64,000 nucleotides of DNA from CAWINY01 sp963837635 (GTDB lineage Bacteria > Acidobacteriota > Terriglobia > Terriglobales > Acidobacteriaceae). Shown in pieces: positions 26,799 to 36,585 of the stretch. The stretch is from the NCBI GenBank assembly GCA_963837635.1, contig CAWINY010000003.1:682001-746000 (forward strand), given 5' to 3'. Both the position numbers and the translations under genes were made by a program. The notes beneath the pieces are model-generated. The model was not told the origin of the DNA and made no database searches. It worked only from the letters and a program-made list of their open reading frames with translations. Position 1 is the first letter of the stretch. Each line of letters starts with the position of its first letter.

Positions 26799-28016
26799 AT
26801 GCCAACCGCCACATCTCGCAGCAATCCGCTCTCCTACCTTGGCGATCAACTGAACGAGCTGAAGCAGAAGGGCACCTACTTCCGCCTGCGGGTGCTCGAG
26901 GACGAGCAGGCGCCGGTCTGCACCTTCGACGGCAAACGCGTCATCAACCTGGCTTCCAACAACTACCTGGGCCTGACCACCCACCCCAAGCTGCGCGACG
27001 CCGCTCTCGTTGCTACGCGCAAGTACGGAGTGGGCTCGGGCGCGGTGCGCACCATCGCCGGCACCATGTCCGTGCACATGGAGTTGGAAGAGAAGATCGC
27101 GCGCTTCAAGAACGTGGAAGCCTGCGTGGTCTTCCAGTCGGGATTCACCGCCAACGCGGGCACGGTCTCGGCGGTGCTGGGCAAGGAAGATTTCATCATT
27201 TCGGATGAGCTGAACCACGCCTCGATCGTCGACGGCGCGCGCCTCTCGCGGGCGACCATCAAGGTCTTCCGCCACAAGGATGTGGACCACGCCGAGGAGA
27301 TGCTGAAGGAAATTGCCGGCCAGCCCGGGCGCAAGCTGCTGATCACTGACGGCGTCTTCTCGATGGACGGCGACATCGCTCCGCTGCCCGCGCTTTGCGA
27401 CCTGGCGGAAAAATACGGCGCCATCATGATGGTCGACGACGCCCACGCCAGCGGCGTGCTCGGCAGAAATGGTCGAGGAACGATCGATCATTTCGGAGTC
27501 CACGGGCGGGTGGACATCCAGGTAGGCACGCTCTCCAAGGCCATTGGCGCGCTCGGCGGTTATGTTTGCGGAACGCGCGAGCTGATCGAGTTTCTCTATC
27601 ACCGCGGCCGGCCGTTCCTGTTCTCGACCTCGCATCCGCCATCAGTGGCGGCCACCTGCATCGCCGCCTTCGAGGTGCTGGAGAACGAGCCGCAACGCAT
27701 TCAGAAGCTCTGGGACAACACCAACTTCTTCAAGCAGGAGCTCGGAAACCTTGGCTTCAACATTGGTGGCATCAACACGCCCAAGAGCGAGACGCCGATC
27801 ACGCCGATTATCGTCGGCGACGGCCGGCTGGCCATGGACTTCAGCCGCGAGCTTTTTAATCAGGGATTGATGGCCACCGGCATCGCCTTTCCCACCGTGC
27901 CGGAAGGCAAAGCCCGCATCCGCACCATCGTCACTGCCGCCCATACGCGGCAAGAGCTGGAGCAGGCGCTGGAGATCCTGACAGTAGTCGGCAAGCGGCT
28001 GGGAATTATTTCGTAA
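26799..28016 (+). CDS. Glycine C-acetyltransferase / 8-amino-7-oxononanoate synthase family enzyme
   Basis: This PLP-dependent alpha-oxoamine synthase (405 aa from ATG 26799) condenses an acyl-CoA with an amino acid. The PLP lysine lies in GTLSKAIGALGGYVCG; other family blocks are INLASNNYLGLTTHP, YGVGSGAVRTIAGTM and MMVDDAHASGVLGRNGRG. Sequence style (FNIGGINTPKSETPITPIIV, ending near ITVVGKRLGI) is closer to glycine C-acetyltransferase (Kbl)-like proteins than to BioF. However, no threonine dehydrogenase or biotin gene is adjacent to decide. A long structured leader precedes it. The family is certain, the substrate is not. Confidence 0.88.
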   Translation: MPTATSRSNPLSYLGDQLNELKQKGTYFRLRVLEDEQAPVCTFDGKRVINLASNNYLGLTTHPKLRDAALVATRKYGVGSGAVRTIAGTMSVHMELEEKIARFKNVEACVVFQSGFTANAGTVSAVLGKEDFIISDELNHASIVDGARLSRATIKVFRHKDVDHAEEMLKEIAGQPGRKLLITDGVFSMDGDIAPLPALCDLAEKYGAIMMVDDAHASGVLGRNGRGTIDHFGVHGRVDIQVGTLSKAIGALGGYVCGTRELIEFLYHRGRPFLFSTSHPPSVAATCIAAFEVLENEPQRIQKLWDNTNFFKQELGNLGFNIGGINTPKSETPITPIIVGDGRLAMDFSRELFNQGLMATGIAFPTVPEGKARIRTIVTAAHTRQELEQALEILTVVGKRLGIIS

Positions 28017-28055
28017 GGCTCACCGCGGGTGAACGTGCATAAAAACGATGGGTGG

Positions 28056-28083
28056 CCCACCCTTTCGCGAAGCGAAGGGTGGG
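28056..28083. terminator. Palindrome between convergent genes (CCCACCCTTTCGCG type)
   Basis: CCCACCCTTTCGCG pairs with CGAAGCGAAGGGTGGG. It lies between the convergent KBL/BioF-like gene and the 28105-28668 gene, so it is a likely two-way terminator. An identical copy is at 29483-29510. Confidence 0.7.
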
Positions 28084-28104
28084 CAGTGCCCTGCCTTTGT
28101 GAAG

Positions 28105-28668
28105 TTACGGCCTGGTACGCGCTGGTGGCGTATACGTTGACGGCGGGCGGGTTGGAGCGGAGGACCGGATCGCAGCCCGCTTCGCCTGCTGCAAGCTTTG
28201 CAACTTCCGCCACTGCTCCAGGGTAAGAACGCGGCGCGGAGTGACCGCCATTTCGCCGAAATCCTGAACGAGTTTTCCGGCTGCAGTCGCGAGATTGTTC
28301 AGTTGCTGCTTGTAGGCCGCATCGTCCAGTTGATCGGCTTCGAGGAGGGCTGATAATCGGGCCACCGCTTTTAGCGCATCGGCGCCCCCGTCAATGAGCG
28401 ACAAGCGTTGCGTCAAGGTCGCATCTTGCAATTGCTTCCGCTGCACATCGGTGAGGCGCAGTTCGCCAGTGACCGCCGGATCGTTCCAGAACTGGTCCAA
28501 GAATCCCGCTAGTGGATTGAAGCCACCCGGAAACGGGAATTCCGGAGCGGTGATGCCTGCCGGCGCGGCTGGCGGATGCGACGGTGGGGCGATGGTGACG
28601 GTCGTGCTTTGTGCCGCCACCATCAAGGGCAATACCAAAACTGCGGCAACCATGAACGCGAGCTTCAT
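28105..28668 (-). CDS. Secreted protein with Spy/CpxP-like LTxxQ motifs
   Basis: The protein is 187 aa with signal peptide MKLAFMVAAVLVLPLMVAAQ and a GGAGGG ribosome site before ATG 28668. The mature part has LRLTDVQRKQLQDATL and VLTLEQWRKLQSLQQ, repeated LTxxQ-type helices seen in periplasmic Spy/CpxP chaperone-like proteins. The C-terminus is Pro/Thr/Arg-rich. The role is probably periplasmic, in protein folding or metal/envelope stress (inference from weak motif similarity). It stands alone in its orientation. Confidence 0.55.
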   Translation of the reverse strand: MKLAFMVAAVLVLPLMVAAQSTTVTIAPPSHPPAAPAGITAPEFPFPGGFNPLAGFLDQFWNDPAVTGELRLTDVQRKQLQDATLTQRLSLIDGGADALKAVARLSALLEADQLDDAAYKQQLNNLATAAGKLVQDFGEMAVTPRRVLTLEQWRKLQSLQQAKRAAIRSSAPTRPPSTYTPPARTRP

Positions 28669-28988
28669 CCGGCCCTCCAAGTCTTCGATGACGGTCACCA
28701 CCAAAGGCGTGAAGAAGTCTGCCACTTGATTGCCGGCTGCGTCAAAGGCGGGCGATAGGGTGCGCCACCCGCCGAATCAGGATTGTGAGCGACTTGGCTA
28801 TCGTCGCCAAGTAGAGGCCAGTGAAGAAGTGCTGAGTTTACGAGGAGTGTGGAGGCTGGTCACCGGCTCACGTGACTTTGCGCATTGACGAAATGTTTTG
28901 AACGACTATCTTTCTCTTGCCATTGAAAATGGGGATCTTTGTTCAGTTTTAACATTCCGAGAAACGCATCCGTACCAGGAGACATGCC
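28669..28988. other. Divergent promoter region, no gene seen
   Basis: Intergenic stretch between two divergent secreted-protein genes; I see no repeat copy or RNA gene in it. Confidence 0.4.
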
Positions 28989-29438
28989 ATGGTGAAGACA
29001 AAACTTGTGGTTGTGGCTTTGATATCGCTTGCTCTTGCGCTGCCGGCGTTTGGTGCCGGCAGCAAGACTTACAAGTCTACCTATCCCGTTCCTTGCAGCG
29101 AGGTGTGGAGCGCGGTCAAAGTCGCCCTCGGCAATCCGGACAACTACAAAGACGTGCAGAGTGACGACGACAAAATGACTGCTGACTACAATGTGAAACA
29201 CTCCATTCATTGGTCCGTTGCCGGCGCGATCAACCAGGGTAAAAACCACGTCAGCCTGTTGCCCATTGGTACCACGTGCGAGATGAGTGTTGTGTCGATG
29301 TATAGCGGACTTTCGCACAACGACCAGGGTGACTTCAAGAAGCGCGTGGATGAATCTCTGGCTAAGCTGAAAGCCGCGACCCCTTCCCAGCCCGCGGAAG
29401 CTGCCCAGCCTACGGAACCGGCGGCTCCAGCCAAGTGA
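28989..29438 (+). CDS. Hypothetical secreted protein, 149 aa
   Basis: Signal peptide MVKTKLVVVALISLALALPA is followed by a roughly 100-residue domain (STYPVPCSEVWSAVKVALGN ... SIHWSVAGAINQGKNHVSLL ... GTTCEMSVVSMYSGLSHND) with two cysteines. A low-complexity Pro/Ala tail ends it (QPAEAAQPTEPAAPAK). The CAGGAG ribosome site is 8 bases before ATG. The domain pattern resembles DUF-type acidobacterial periplasmic proteins with a START/lipocalin-like look, but I do not recognise a named family. Confidence 0.65.
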   Translation: MVKTKLVVVALISLALALPAFGAGSKTYKSTYPVPCSEVWSAVKVALGNPDNYKDVQSDDDKMTADYNVKHSIHWSVAGAINQGKNHVSLLPIGTTCEMSVVSMYSGLSHNDQGDFKKRVDESLAKLKAATPSQPAEAAQPTEPAAPAK

Positions 29439-29482
29439 TTTCGGCAGAACCTCGCGCGTGACCGCCCACGGGGACCCGGTGG

Positions 29483-29510
29483 CCCACCCTTTCGCGAAGC
29501 GAAGGGTGGG
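29483..29510. terminator. Palindrome after the 149-aa secreted protein gene
   Basis: Same CCCACCCTTTCGCG...GGGTGGG sequence as 28056-28083, 45 bases after the stop; likely a terminator. Confidence 0.65.
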
Positions 29511-29550
29511 GAATGTTTGGTGTGCGAAAACTCCAGAGGCAGTACTCGCC

Positions 29551-29714
29551 GAGGGTGCCCCACATCTGCCCGGGGTTGGCAGATGTGGGTCTTTTCTCAT
29601 CCTTCGGAGCGTCGCTCCGAGCCGCGGGGACCGTTGACAGCGCTTAGGGCCGAGTGAACGCGAAGAGAGTACTAACCCACATCTGCCAAAGGCGGGCAGA
29701 TGTGGGGCACCCTC
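29551..29714. repeat. REPIN-like inverted doublet
   Basis: Two copies of the CCACATCTGCC palindrome family lie in opposite orientation (29551-29592 and 29675-29714), separated by 82 bases that contain a smaller CGGAGCG/CGCTCCG hairpin. This matches the REPIN layout mobilised by RAYTs. It sits between a secreted-protein gene and the convergent aroDE gene. Confidence 0.82.
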
Positions 29715-29736
29715 AGGCGATACCGCGACGTCGGCC

Positions 29737-31296
29737 TCACTTCTGTCGAGTGCCGTTCTTGTTGCGTGCCGCCAGGCAGGCCAAGACCACGTTTTGCATT
29801 TCGGCGACGGGCGCGGGCTTGCCGGTCCAGATCTCAAACTGGCGGGCGCCTTGCTGGACGAACATATCGCTGCCTGGGATGACCTCAACCCCGGCGGCGC
29901 GCGCCGCTTTGGTCATCGGCGTCTCGGGCAAATTGTAGACAAGGTCGAAGACGTAGCGGGCGCGCAGGTCTTTGGCTGCGATCGGGGGAGCTTGATTGAC
30001 GTCCTCCATGCCGACCGGGGTGGCGTTGATGACGACGTCAAACGTATGCTTCTTCAGCTCCGTCTTGTTCAGGTACTTCGCCTTGGCCTCTCGGGCTAAC
30101 TTCTGTCCGCTGGCCGGTGTCCGATTGATGATGAAGACCTCGGCCCCGCGGTCTTTCAGACCGAACACCGCCGCGCGCGCCGCGCCCCCGGCGCCGATCA
30201 CCAGCACTTTGGCCCCGTTCAGCGGGAGACGGCGCTCCAGGGGGATAAGGATTCCCGCCACATCCGTATTGAAGCCGTACAGTTTGCCGTCGTGGGTGCG
30301 GACTACCGTGTTGCAGGCGCCGGTCTTCTGGGTGAGGACATCGCTGTTGTCGAGATGCTTGACCATCGCCTCTTTGTACGGCATGGTCACGCTCAGGCCG
30401 TGGATCGGGATGTCGCGCATGCAGGCGAGCAGATCGTCCAGGGACTTGGCGTGCAGCGCCAGGTAGATGGCGTTCACGTTCTCCCGGCGGAAGGCGGCAT
30501 TCATCATCTGCGGTGAGAGCGAATGCGAGACCGGATCGCCCACTACCCCGTAGACTTTGGTGGCTGCGTCGAGTTTCTCGATGCGATAGGCGTCGCGTAA
30601 GGTGCGCACGGAGATCTGGCCGGGAGCGCTCTCCTCCCCCGCCGTGGCGGCCGCGAAGGTGAACAAACTGCCCGCTCGCAAGCCCAGCACCCGGCTGATA
30701 ATCCCCTGCTCCCCCATGCACAGGCCCACCACCGCATGGGTGTGGCTCTTCTTCTCCAGGAATTTCATCATTACGACGTTGTCATACAAGGTGGTCGCGG
30801 TGGTCGCCACTTTGTAATAGTCCGCCGGAATGGCCTGCATCTTGTAGAAGGTCTCGTCGAGTTTGCTGGTGCCCTTGAAATCGTGGAACGAAAGGATCAC
30901 GGAACCATGAGACCGGAAACGCGACCAGGCGTCCGGCTTGAGGGTCTGTGCGCTCTCGATTTCCACGTCCCGAATCTGGAAGCCGGCGGCAAGGGCCTTG
31001 GTGAGCACCTCAAGCTGGCTGGCGACACTGCCCCGGAACTTACCCCCATTCGGTACTCTGCGGCAGGTGGCCAAGGCGATGCACTCCGGCCGGGACTCGA
31101 AGAACTTCTTGAACTTGGGCAGCGCCGCAGCCGGAGACTTCAGGTAGTCTAAGCGGAACTCCATAAAGGGGTTATCGCGGACGATGCTCTCCGCTTTGTC
31201 GATCATCTCGGCCGGGTCGTCCCCCAGAATCACGACGCAGAGCGGCGGCAGCCTGAGCGGAAGCAGACGCGGAGATAAGGGATGAGCATGCATCAT
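29737..31296 (-). CDS. aroDE: Bifunctional 3-dehydroquinate dehydratase / shikimate dehydrogenase
   Basis: The 519-residue fusion catalyses two consecutive shikimate-pathway steps. The N-terminal half (about 15-235) is a type I dehydroquinase, with MEFRLDYLK, SFHDFKGT and the Schiff-base lysine region YYKVATTA. The C-terminal half (about 255-519) is shikimate dehydrogenase, with VVGDPVSHSLSPQMMNAAF, MPYKEAMVKHLD, NTDVAGIL and the NADP-binding VLVIGAGGAARAAVFGL then NRT. ATG 31296 is chosen; an adjacent ATG at 31293 would serve equally. Such fusions occur in plants, Chlamydia and Acidobacteriota. Later enzymes (chorismate mutase, DAHP synthase, Trp genes) lie about 15 kb away in this window. 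Confidence 0.93.
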   Translation of the reverse strand: MMHAHPLSPRLLPLRLPPLCVVILGDDPAEMIDKAESIVRDNPFMEFRLDYLKSPAAALPKFKKFFESRPECIALATCRRVPNGGKFRGSVASQLEVLTKALAAGFQIRDVEIESAQTLKPDAWSRFRSHGSVILSFHDFKGTSKLDETFYKMQAIPADYYKVATTATTLYDNVVMMKFLEKKSHTHAVVGLCMGEQGIISRVLGLRAGSLFTFAAATAGEESAPGQISVRTLRDAYRIEKLDAATKVYGVVGDPVSHSLSPQMMNAAFRRENVNAIYLALHAKSLDDLLACMRDIPIHGLSVTMPYKEAMVKHLDNSDVLTQKTGACNTVVRTHDGKLYGFNTDVAGILIPLERRLPLNGAKVLVIGAGGAARAAVFGLKDRGAEVFIINRTPASGQKLAREAKAKYLNKTELKKHTFDVVINATPVGMEDVNQAPPIAAKDLRARYVFDLVYNLPETPMTKAARAAGVEVIPGSDMFVQQGARQFEIWTGKPAPVAEMQNVVLACLAARNKNGTRQK

Positions 31297-31585
31297 TGCC
31301 GCACAATTACCAGCAATACGCGCAACTGGCACCAGGAAGCCCGGCGCGTCTCACTGACCCGGCATCTTAACGACTGCACTATTCCAGATGCAACAAGTTT
31401 GCGAGAAAGCGTGGAAGTCACTGTACTTTCGTACCTTATCGGTTAACCGCTATCATTGACCCAAGCCCGGGAGCTTTGTTACTGTGCCGCCAGTAGTGGC
31501 CCCAACGAGCGCGTTGCATTCTGGGTCTCCAGCGCCGGCCGGGGTGTTTGTCTGGTGGACTGAGTACCGGTTCAGGGGGTGCGGT

Positions 31586-32539
31586 GTGACTCGACGAGGA
31601 TTTCGTAATCTACTGATTTTCTTGACCTTCTCTGCTGGCACGATGCTGGCCCAAAGCCAGGCCGCGGCCTCCAGCGCGGACCAGGGACCCGTTCCACGAG
31701 GAACGGTTTTGGGTGCCGTTCCAAAAGCCTCCGCTGGGGTATCGGAGACGCTGGTCCCCGTCACCCATGCCGACCTGTATTGCGCCGGGTTCGTTACCCG
31801 GGAGACATACTCGCGGGACCGTTACGTCCTTGGGGGGGCAACCACCCCGAATACGACCCGGTTCTCAAGGGGGGAGTTCGTCTATTTGGCCGGCAAAGGA
31901 TACCAGCCCGGCACCCGCGTGAGCATAATCCGCGAGCTGAAGGACTCGAACGCATCCATGACTTATGAGGGACAAAGCAAACTCCTCCGCGAAACCGGCA
32001 GCTTGTATGCGGAAGTGGGTTACGCCGACGTGGTGGAGATTCGAGGAGACGTCGCGGTGGCTAAGCTTGAGTTCAGCTGCGATAGCACGGTGCCCGGCGA
32101 TCAGGTTGTTCCTTTTGTCGAGAAGCAGCCGGTTTCCGTGCGCACCCGCACCAGCGTCGACCAGTTTCCTGCCGCGAAACCCAAACTCGCCGGACAACTG
32201 GTCGCCGCCCAAGACCTTGACCAATTCGTCGGCGCGGGACAGAAGGTGTACTTCAATCTCGGTTCGGGAAAAGGCGTTAAACCCGGGGACTACTTTCTGC
32301 TGACCCGCGGCTACTCACGCGGCGACATGGACATCGCCGATCAGGCTTCGCTCCGTGCCACAGTGATGGAGGACACGCAGAGGAATCCCGCGCCCGTAAC
32401 CAACGCCGCGCTGCAAAAAGCGCCGCGCCACGTGTTGGGCGAACTGGTGGTGCTAGAGGTGACCCCGGCAGGCGCCACCGGCATGATTACCTTCGCCACG
32501 GAAGAGATCCACGTCGGGGATGTGGCCGAAGCGGAATAA
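31586..32539 (+). CDS. Hypothetical secreted protein, 317 aa
   Basis: GTG 31586 gives a signal-peptide-like start (TRRGFRNLLIFLTFSAGTML, then AQSQ). The mature protein contains DLYCAGFVTRETYSRDRYVL and GEFVYLAGKGYQPGTRVSII, then YFNLGSGKGVKPGDYFLLTR and a final TFATEEIHVGDVAE. The G-x-GVKPGDYF part looks like the FlgT-C/LysM-companion type beta domain found in surface proteins; that is a weak guess. An upstream in-frame ATG at 31484 would add a poor leader. Stand-alone gene, function unknown. Confidence 0.62.
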   Translation: MTRRGFRNLLIFLTFSAGTMLAQSQAAASSADQGPVPRGTVLGAVPKASAGVSETLVPVTHADLYCAGFVTRETYSRDRYVLGGATTPNTTRFSRGEFVYLAGKGYQPGTRVSIIRELKDSNASMTYEGQSKLLRETGSLYAEVGYADVVEIRGDVAVAKLEFSCDSTVPGDQVVPFVEKQPVSVRTRTSVDQFPAAKPKLAGQLVAAQDLDQFVGAGQKVYFNLGSGKGVKPGDYFLLTRGYSRGDMDIADQASLRATVMEDTQRNPAPVTNAALQKAPRHVLGELVVLEVTPAGATGMITFATEEIHVGDVAEAE

Positions 32540-32657
32540 TAACCATCTTTACGGGGAGCACGATCATCAATGTAGGTAGCGGTTTGTTCCTGGGCGGTAC
32601 CACGAGCAGTGAATCGGTGAACCAGCAGATTCCCTGCACCGCTCAGGAATGGACGCA

Positions 32658-33839
<1,182 letters not shown>

Positions 33840-33945
33840 AATGGGGAGAATACAGGGTCGCGCAGCTTCTTTCTAGCCGGTGATTTCACTGATCCGAGTT
33901 GATCAGAAAAGAACCCTAAGCCTTCTTCCGATCAGCAAATCGAAA

Positions 33946-34048
33946 ACTGCTTACCGCGGATTTACGCGGATCGTGCGCGGATCAACACGGATCTTTTCTC
34001 TTCATATCTCCGTGTAAATCCGTTCCTGATCCGTGGAATCCGCGGTAA
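33946..34048. repeat. Long palindromic repeat (TTACCGCGGATTTACGCGGA type)
   Basis: Arms CTTACCGCGGATTTACGCGG and its imperfect inverse ending ATCCGCGGTAA enclose an AT-rich middle with secondary CGGATCAACACGGAT/ATCCGTTCC pairs. The ISAzo13-type element begins immediately at its right edge. Relatives are at 38097-38202 and 45534-45647. Confidence 0.82.
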
Positions 34049-35333
34049 GGCGGCGTAAATATATAACATTTACAACCTAGTTGCTTGGATGAATGGTGTA
34101 GTTCCACTCACCATGGAATTTGTCTGGCTTGAGGTTGACATGGGCAAACTCTTCATCCGTGATCTTTCGCCCCACGGGATACTTGCGGTGATCTAGGCGG
34201 CAGGTCACTTTCAAACCCTTGGCCGTCGTCGTTCCGGCGATCAGCCGTACCACCGTCTCATAATCGCGTAGCGGCTCGCCGCGCCAGTTGGACGAAATGA
34301 AGGAAAACAACCGATGCTCCACCTTATTCCATTTGCTCGTGCCCGGCGGAAAATGGCAGACCATCAGTATCAGCCCGGTCTGGTCGGCCAGACGCTGTAA
34401 CTCCCATTTCCACAGTCGCAGCCGCCAGCCGTTGCTACCCCCGCCATCGGCGGTGATCAGCAGTCGCCGTGCCCCCAGATACAGGTTCCGGCCGTCGGCG
34501 CGCCACCAGCCCCGAATCGAAGCCACCGCGAAGGCCCCCGTGTCGTGGTCCGTGCCCACGTTGACGAAGCCCGCGTTGCGCCCCAGGTCGTAGATTCCGT
34601 AGGGATAGGCGCGGGGTACATCGGGACCGGGAAAATCATGTCCGTTGACCTTATCCGCCGTTCCGGTTTGGCGCCACTGGCGGCCCTGGTTTTGGTAGTT
34701 ACCGATCAGTTCTTTCTTCTTCGTGTCCACGGAAATGACGGGCTCGCCTGCCCGCAAAGCGCGTTTGACGGCGCTATTGATATGACGGAACTGCGCGTCA
34801 CGATCGGGATGGTCATCCCCTTCCTCCGTCTTGCGATTGCCCTGCAGGCTGTAGCCACTCTCTCGCAGGAGTTGGGTCACTTTGGTGTGGCTGACCGGGT
34901 GGTGCCGGGCTGTTAGTTCCGCCGCCAGCGTGCGGGCGCTCTTGCAGGTCCAGCGCAAGGGCGACTGCGGGTCGCCGCGTGCCGTGGGTTCGACCATGCT
35001 GTCCAAGGCGGGCGCCATGCCGGGATCGCTGGACGTCAACGAGTGTCGTCCGCCGCCCTCGTGGCGAATCCGGCCCGGGGCCAGCGGCGCGGCTTTCAAT
35101 TCCTCGATACCCTTGGTCAACGTGACCCGCGATAGGCCGCAGGCGCGGCTGACTCGCGAGATGCCGCCATAGCCCAGTTCCAAAGCTTCGCTGGCAGCCA
35201 CCAAACGCCGAGCGTGTTCGTCCAGATGCGGCCACATGCCAGCAAAGTACCGGCCGAGCTGGGCATCCGAGTCCATGCCCACCGTAATAACAGATCAGGA
35301 TAGTAGATGTAAACGTTATTTATTTACGGTGCC
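34049..35333 (-). mobile_element. ISAzo13-type insertion sequence, copy 1 (1285 bp)
   Basis: Terminal inverted repeats GGCGGCGTAAATATATAACA (left) and GGCACCGTAAATAAATAACG (right, inverse) enclose one transposase gene. The flanks read TAA on both sides, consistent with a short target duplication. Copy 2 at 38555-39839 has the same length and ends in inverted orientation. Confidence 0.88.
34077..35282 (-). CDS. ISAzo13-family transposase (copy 1)
   Basis: The protein is 401 aa. The N-terminal helix-turn-helix region is ISRVSRACGLSRVTLTKGIE. The DDE core shows VISVDTKKKELIGNY (first Asp), LLITADGGGSNGWRLRLWKW (second Asp) and FPPGTSKWNKVEHRLFSFIS (Glu). The protein equals that of copy 2 residue for residue, so at least one transposition is recent. 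It appears full length and functional. Confidence 0.92.
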   Translation of the reverse strand: MGMDSDAQLGRYFAGMWPHLDEHARRLVAASEALELGYGGISRVSRACGLSRVTLTKGIEELKAAPLAPGRIRHEGGGRHSLTSSDPGMAPALDSMVEPTARGDPQSPLRWTCKSARTLAAELTARHHPVSHTKVTQLLRESGYSLQGNRKTEEGDDHPDRDAQFRHINSAVKRALRAGEPVISVDTKKKELIGNYQNQGRQWRQTGTADKVNGHDFPGPDVPRAYPYGIYDLGRNAGFVNVGTDHDTGAFAVASIRGWWRADGRNLYLGARRLLITADGGGSNGWRLRLWKWELQRLADQTGLILMVCHFPPGTSKWNKVEHRLFSFISSNWRGEPLRDYETVVRLIAGTTTAKGLKVTCRLDHRKYPVGRKITDEEFAHVNLKPDKFHGEWNYTIHPSN

Positions 35334-35438
35334 TAAGCTGGCTTTTCATCTTTATTATTGTTGGGCCCAAAGCCCATGCGTCGCGCAGGATGACGCCTTC
35401 GTCATCTTCTAGAAGGCCGGGGAAAAGAGGCGCTGGCT

Positions 35439-35876
35439 TTATGAAGCCTTGGAGCTGGCATCGAGGCGGGGCAGGGAGTTCACGGTCGCAATCAGATGGT
35501 GTACGTTGATGGGCTTGTGCAGCACGCGTATGCCCCGGGCCTTGGCTTGCTCAATCACCTCGCCCGCAATGTGGCCGGTGATGAGCAGGCAGCTTACGTC
35601 CTTGTGCCGCCGCTGCGCGTATTCGATCACCTCAAGCCCGCTGCAGCCACGATCCAAGGTGGCGTCGCAGATGACTGCGTCAAACCGCTGGCGTGCCAAC
35701 TCCGCCAGCGCTTCCTTGCGGGTAGACACTCCCACGGCGCTATGACCTTGCTGTTCCAGGATGAGCTTGTAGGTAAGCAGCAGTGCACAGTGGTCATCAA
35801 CAACGAGAATCCGAAGGGAGCCAGACACGCAGGGCAGCATAGCAGAATTCAGCGGCGCGTGCCTGTGGAATTTCAC
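35439..35876 (-). CDS. Single-domain response regulator
   Basis: The protein is 145 aa with one receiver domain: acidic pocket ILVVDDH near residue 25, phospho-acceptor Asp in DAVICDATLDRG, conserved Thr in LLITGH and Lys in RVLHKPINVHHL. No output domain is present. It probably passes phosphate within a two-component network or acts by protein contact. It lies between the two ISAzo13-type copies, divergent from a second receiver protein. The N-terminal 15 residues could be dispensable (ATG alternatives MLPCVSG). Confidence 0.85.
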   Translation of the reverse strand: MKFHRHAPLNSAMLPCVSGSLRILVVDDHCALLLTYKLILEQQGHSAVGVSTRKEALAELARQRFDAVICDATLDRGCSGLEVIEYAQRRHKDVSCLLITGHIAGEVIEQAKARGIRVLHKPINVHHLIATVNSLPRLDASSKAS

Positions 35877-36068
35877 GGAAATTTCACGGTTTGTAGTTCA
35901 CGGTTGCGTTCGCTGGAATGGTTTGGGTTCTCTCGATTTTTCCACCATGCTGAATAATTTTTCCGACTTTCTTAGTCCGAGCGGTACTAGCTTCTAGTTT
36001 GAGTGAATCGTCTCAATAGCTTGCGGTATTGCCGATTGGCAACAGCCTTGCTACAGCAAGGTACGTGG

Positions 36069-36533
36069 ATGGTGGTAAGACTTATGATCCTATGTATCGA
36101 TGACGAGCCCAGTGTATTGAGTACGCGCAAGCTGGTCTTGCAGTCGGCCGGATTTGAGGTGATGACGGCGGCGAATGGGATCGACGGGCTGAAGCTCTTT
36201 GCCTTGCGGCGCCCCGACGTGGTGGTCCTCGATTTCTACATGCCGGGGATGAACGGCGCCACCGTCGCTCAACACATGAAGAGCTTGGATGCCAGCGTCC
36301 CCATTCTTATGGTTTCAGCCTGCGTGCAGCTGCCGGACGAAGCGCGGGACGTGGTGGACGAGTTCCTGACCAAGGGAGAACGCCCCCCGGTCATGCTAGG
36401 TAAGCTTCGCACCATGTTGCAAGGCGGCGTAAGCAAAACGCCTGCCGCGGATTACACAGATGGACACGGATTACCGGTGAATACCCGCGAGGCTTTTGTC
36501 ATTCCGAGCGAAGCGAGGAATCCCTCTAGTTGA
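36069..36533 (+). CDS. Response regulator with repeat-derived C-terminal tail
   Basis: The receiver domain begins MILCIDDEPSVLSTRKLVLQ with Asp in VVLDFYMPGMNG, Ser/Thr position ILMVSACV and Lys in EFLTKGE. ATG 36069 follows AAGG at a good distance; ATG 36084 is possible. The last 30 residues (KTPAADYTDGHGLPVNTREA, then FVIPSEARNPSS) are read straight through two intergenic repeats (a TTACACAGATGGACACGGAT fragment and the 36498-36571 palindrome) before the stop, so the tail is a recent, non-conserved extension. There is no DNA-binding domain. Confidence 0.82.
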   Translation: MVVRLMILCIDDEPSVLSTRKLVLQSAGFEVMTAANGIDGLKLFALRRPDVVVLDFYMPGMNGATVAQHMKSLDASVPILMVSACVQLPDEARDVVDEFLTKGERPPVMLGKLRTMLQGGVSKTPAADYTDGHGLPVNTREAFVIPSEARNPSS

Positions 36534-36571
36534 TGGCGGTGAAAGCGATTCCTCGCTTCGCTCGGAATGAC
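36498..36571. repeat. Palindromic repeat (GTCATTCCGAGCGAAGCGAG type)
   Basis: Arms GTCATTCCGAGCGAAGCGAGG and the inverse ending CGCTCGGAATGAC are separated by about 30 bases. It overlaps the end of the response regulator gene and lies before the convergent tryptophanase gene, so it may also terminate both. Confidence 0.85.
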
Positions 36572-36585
36572 AATGCGGTAATCAG

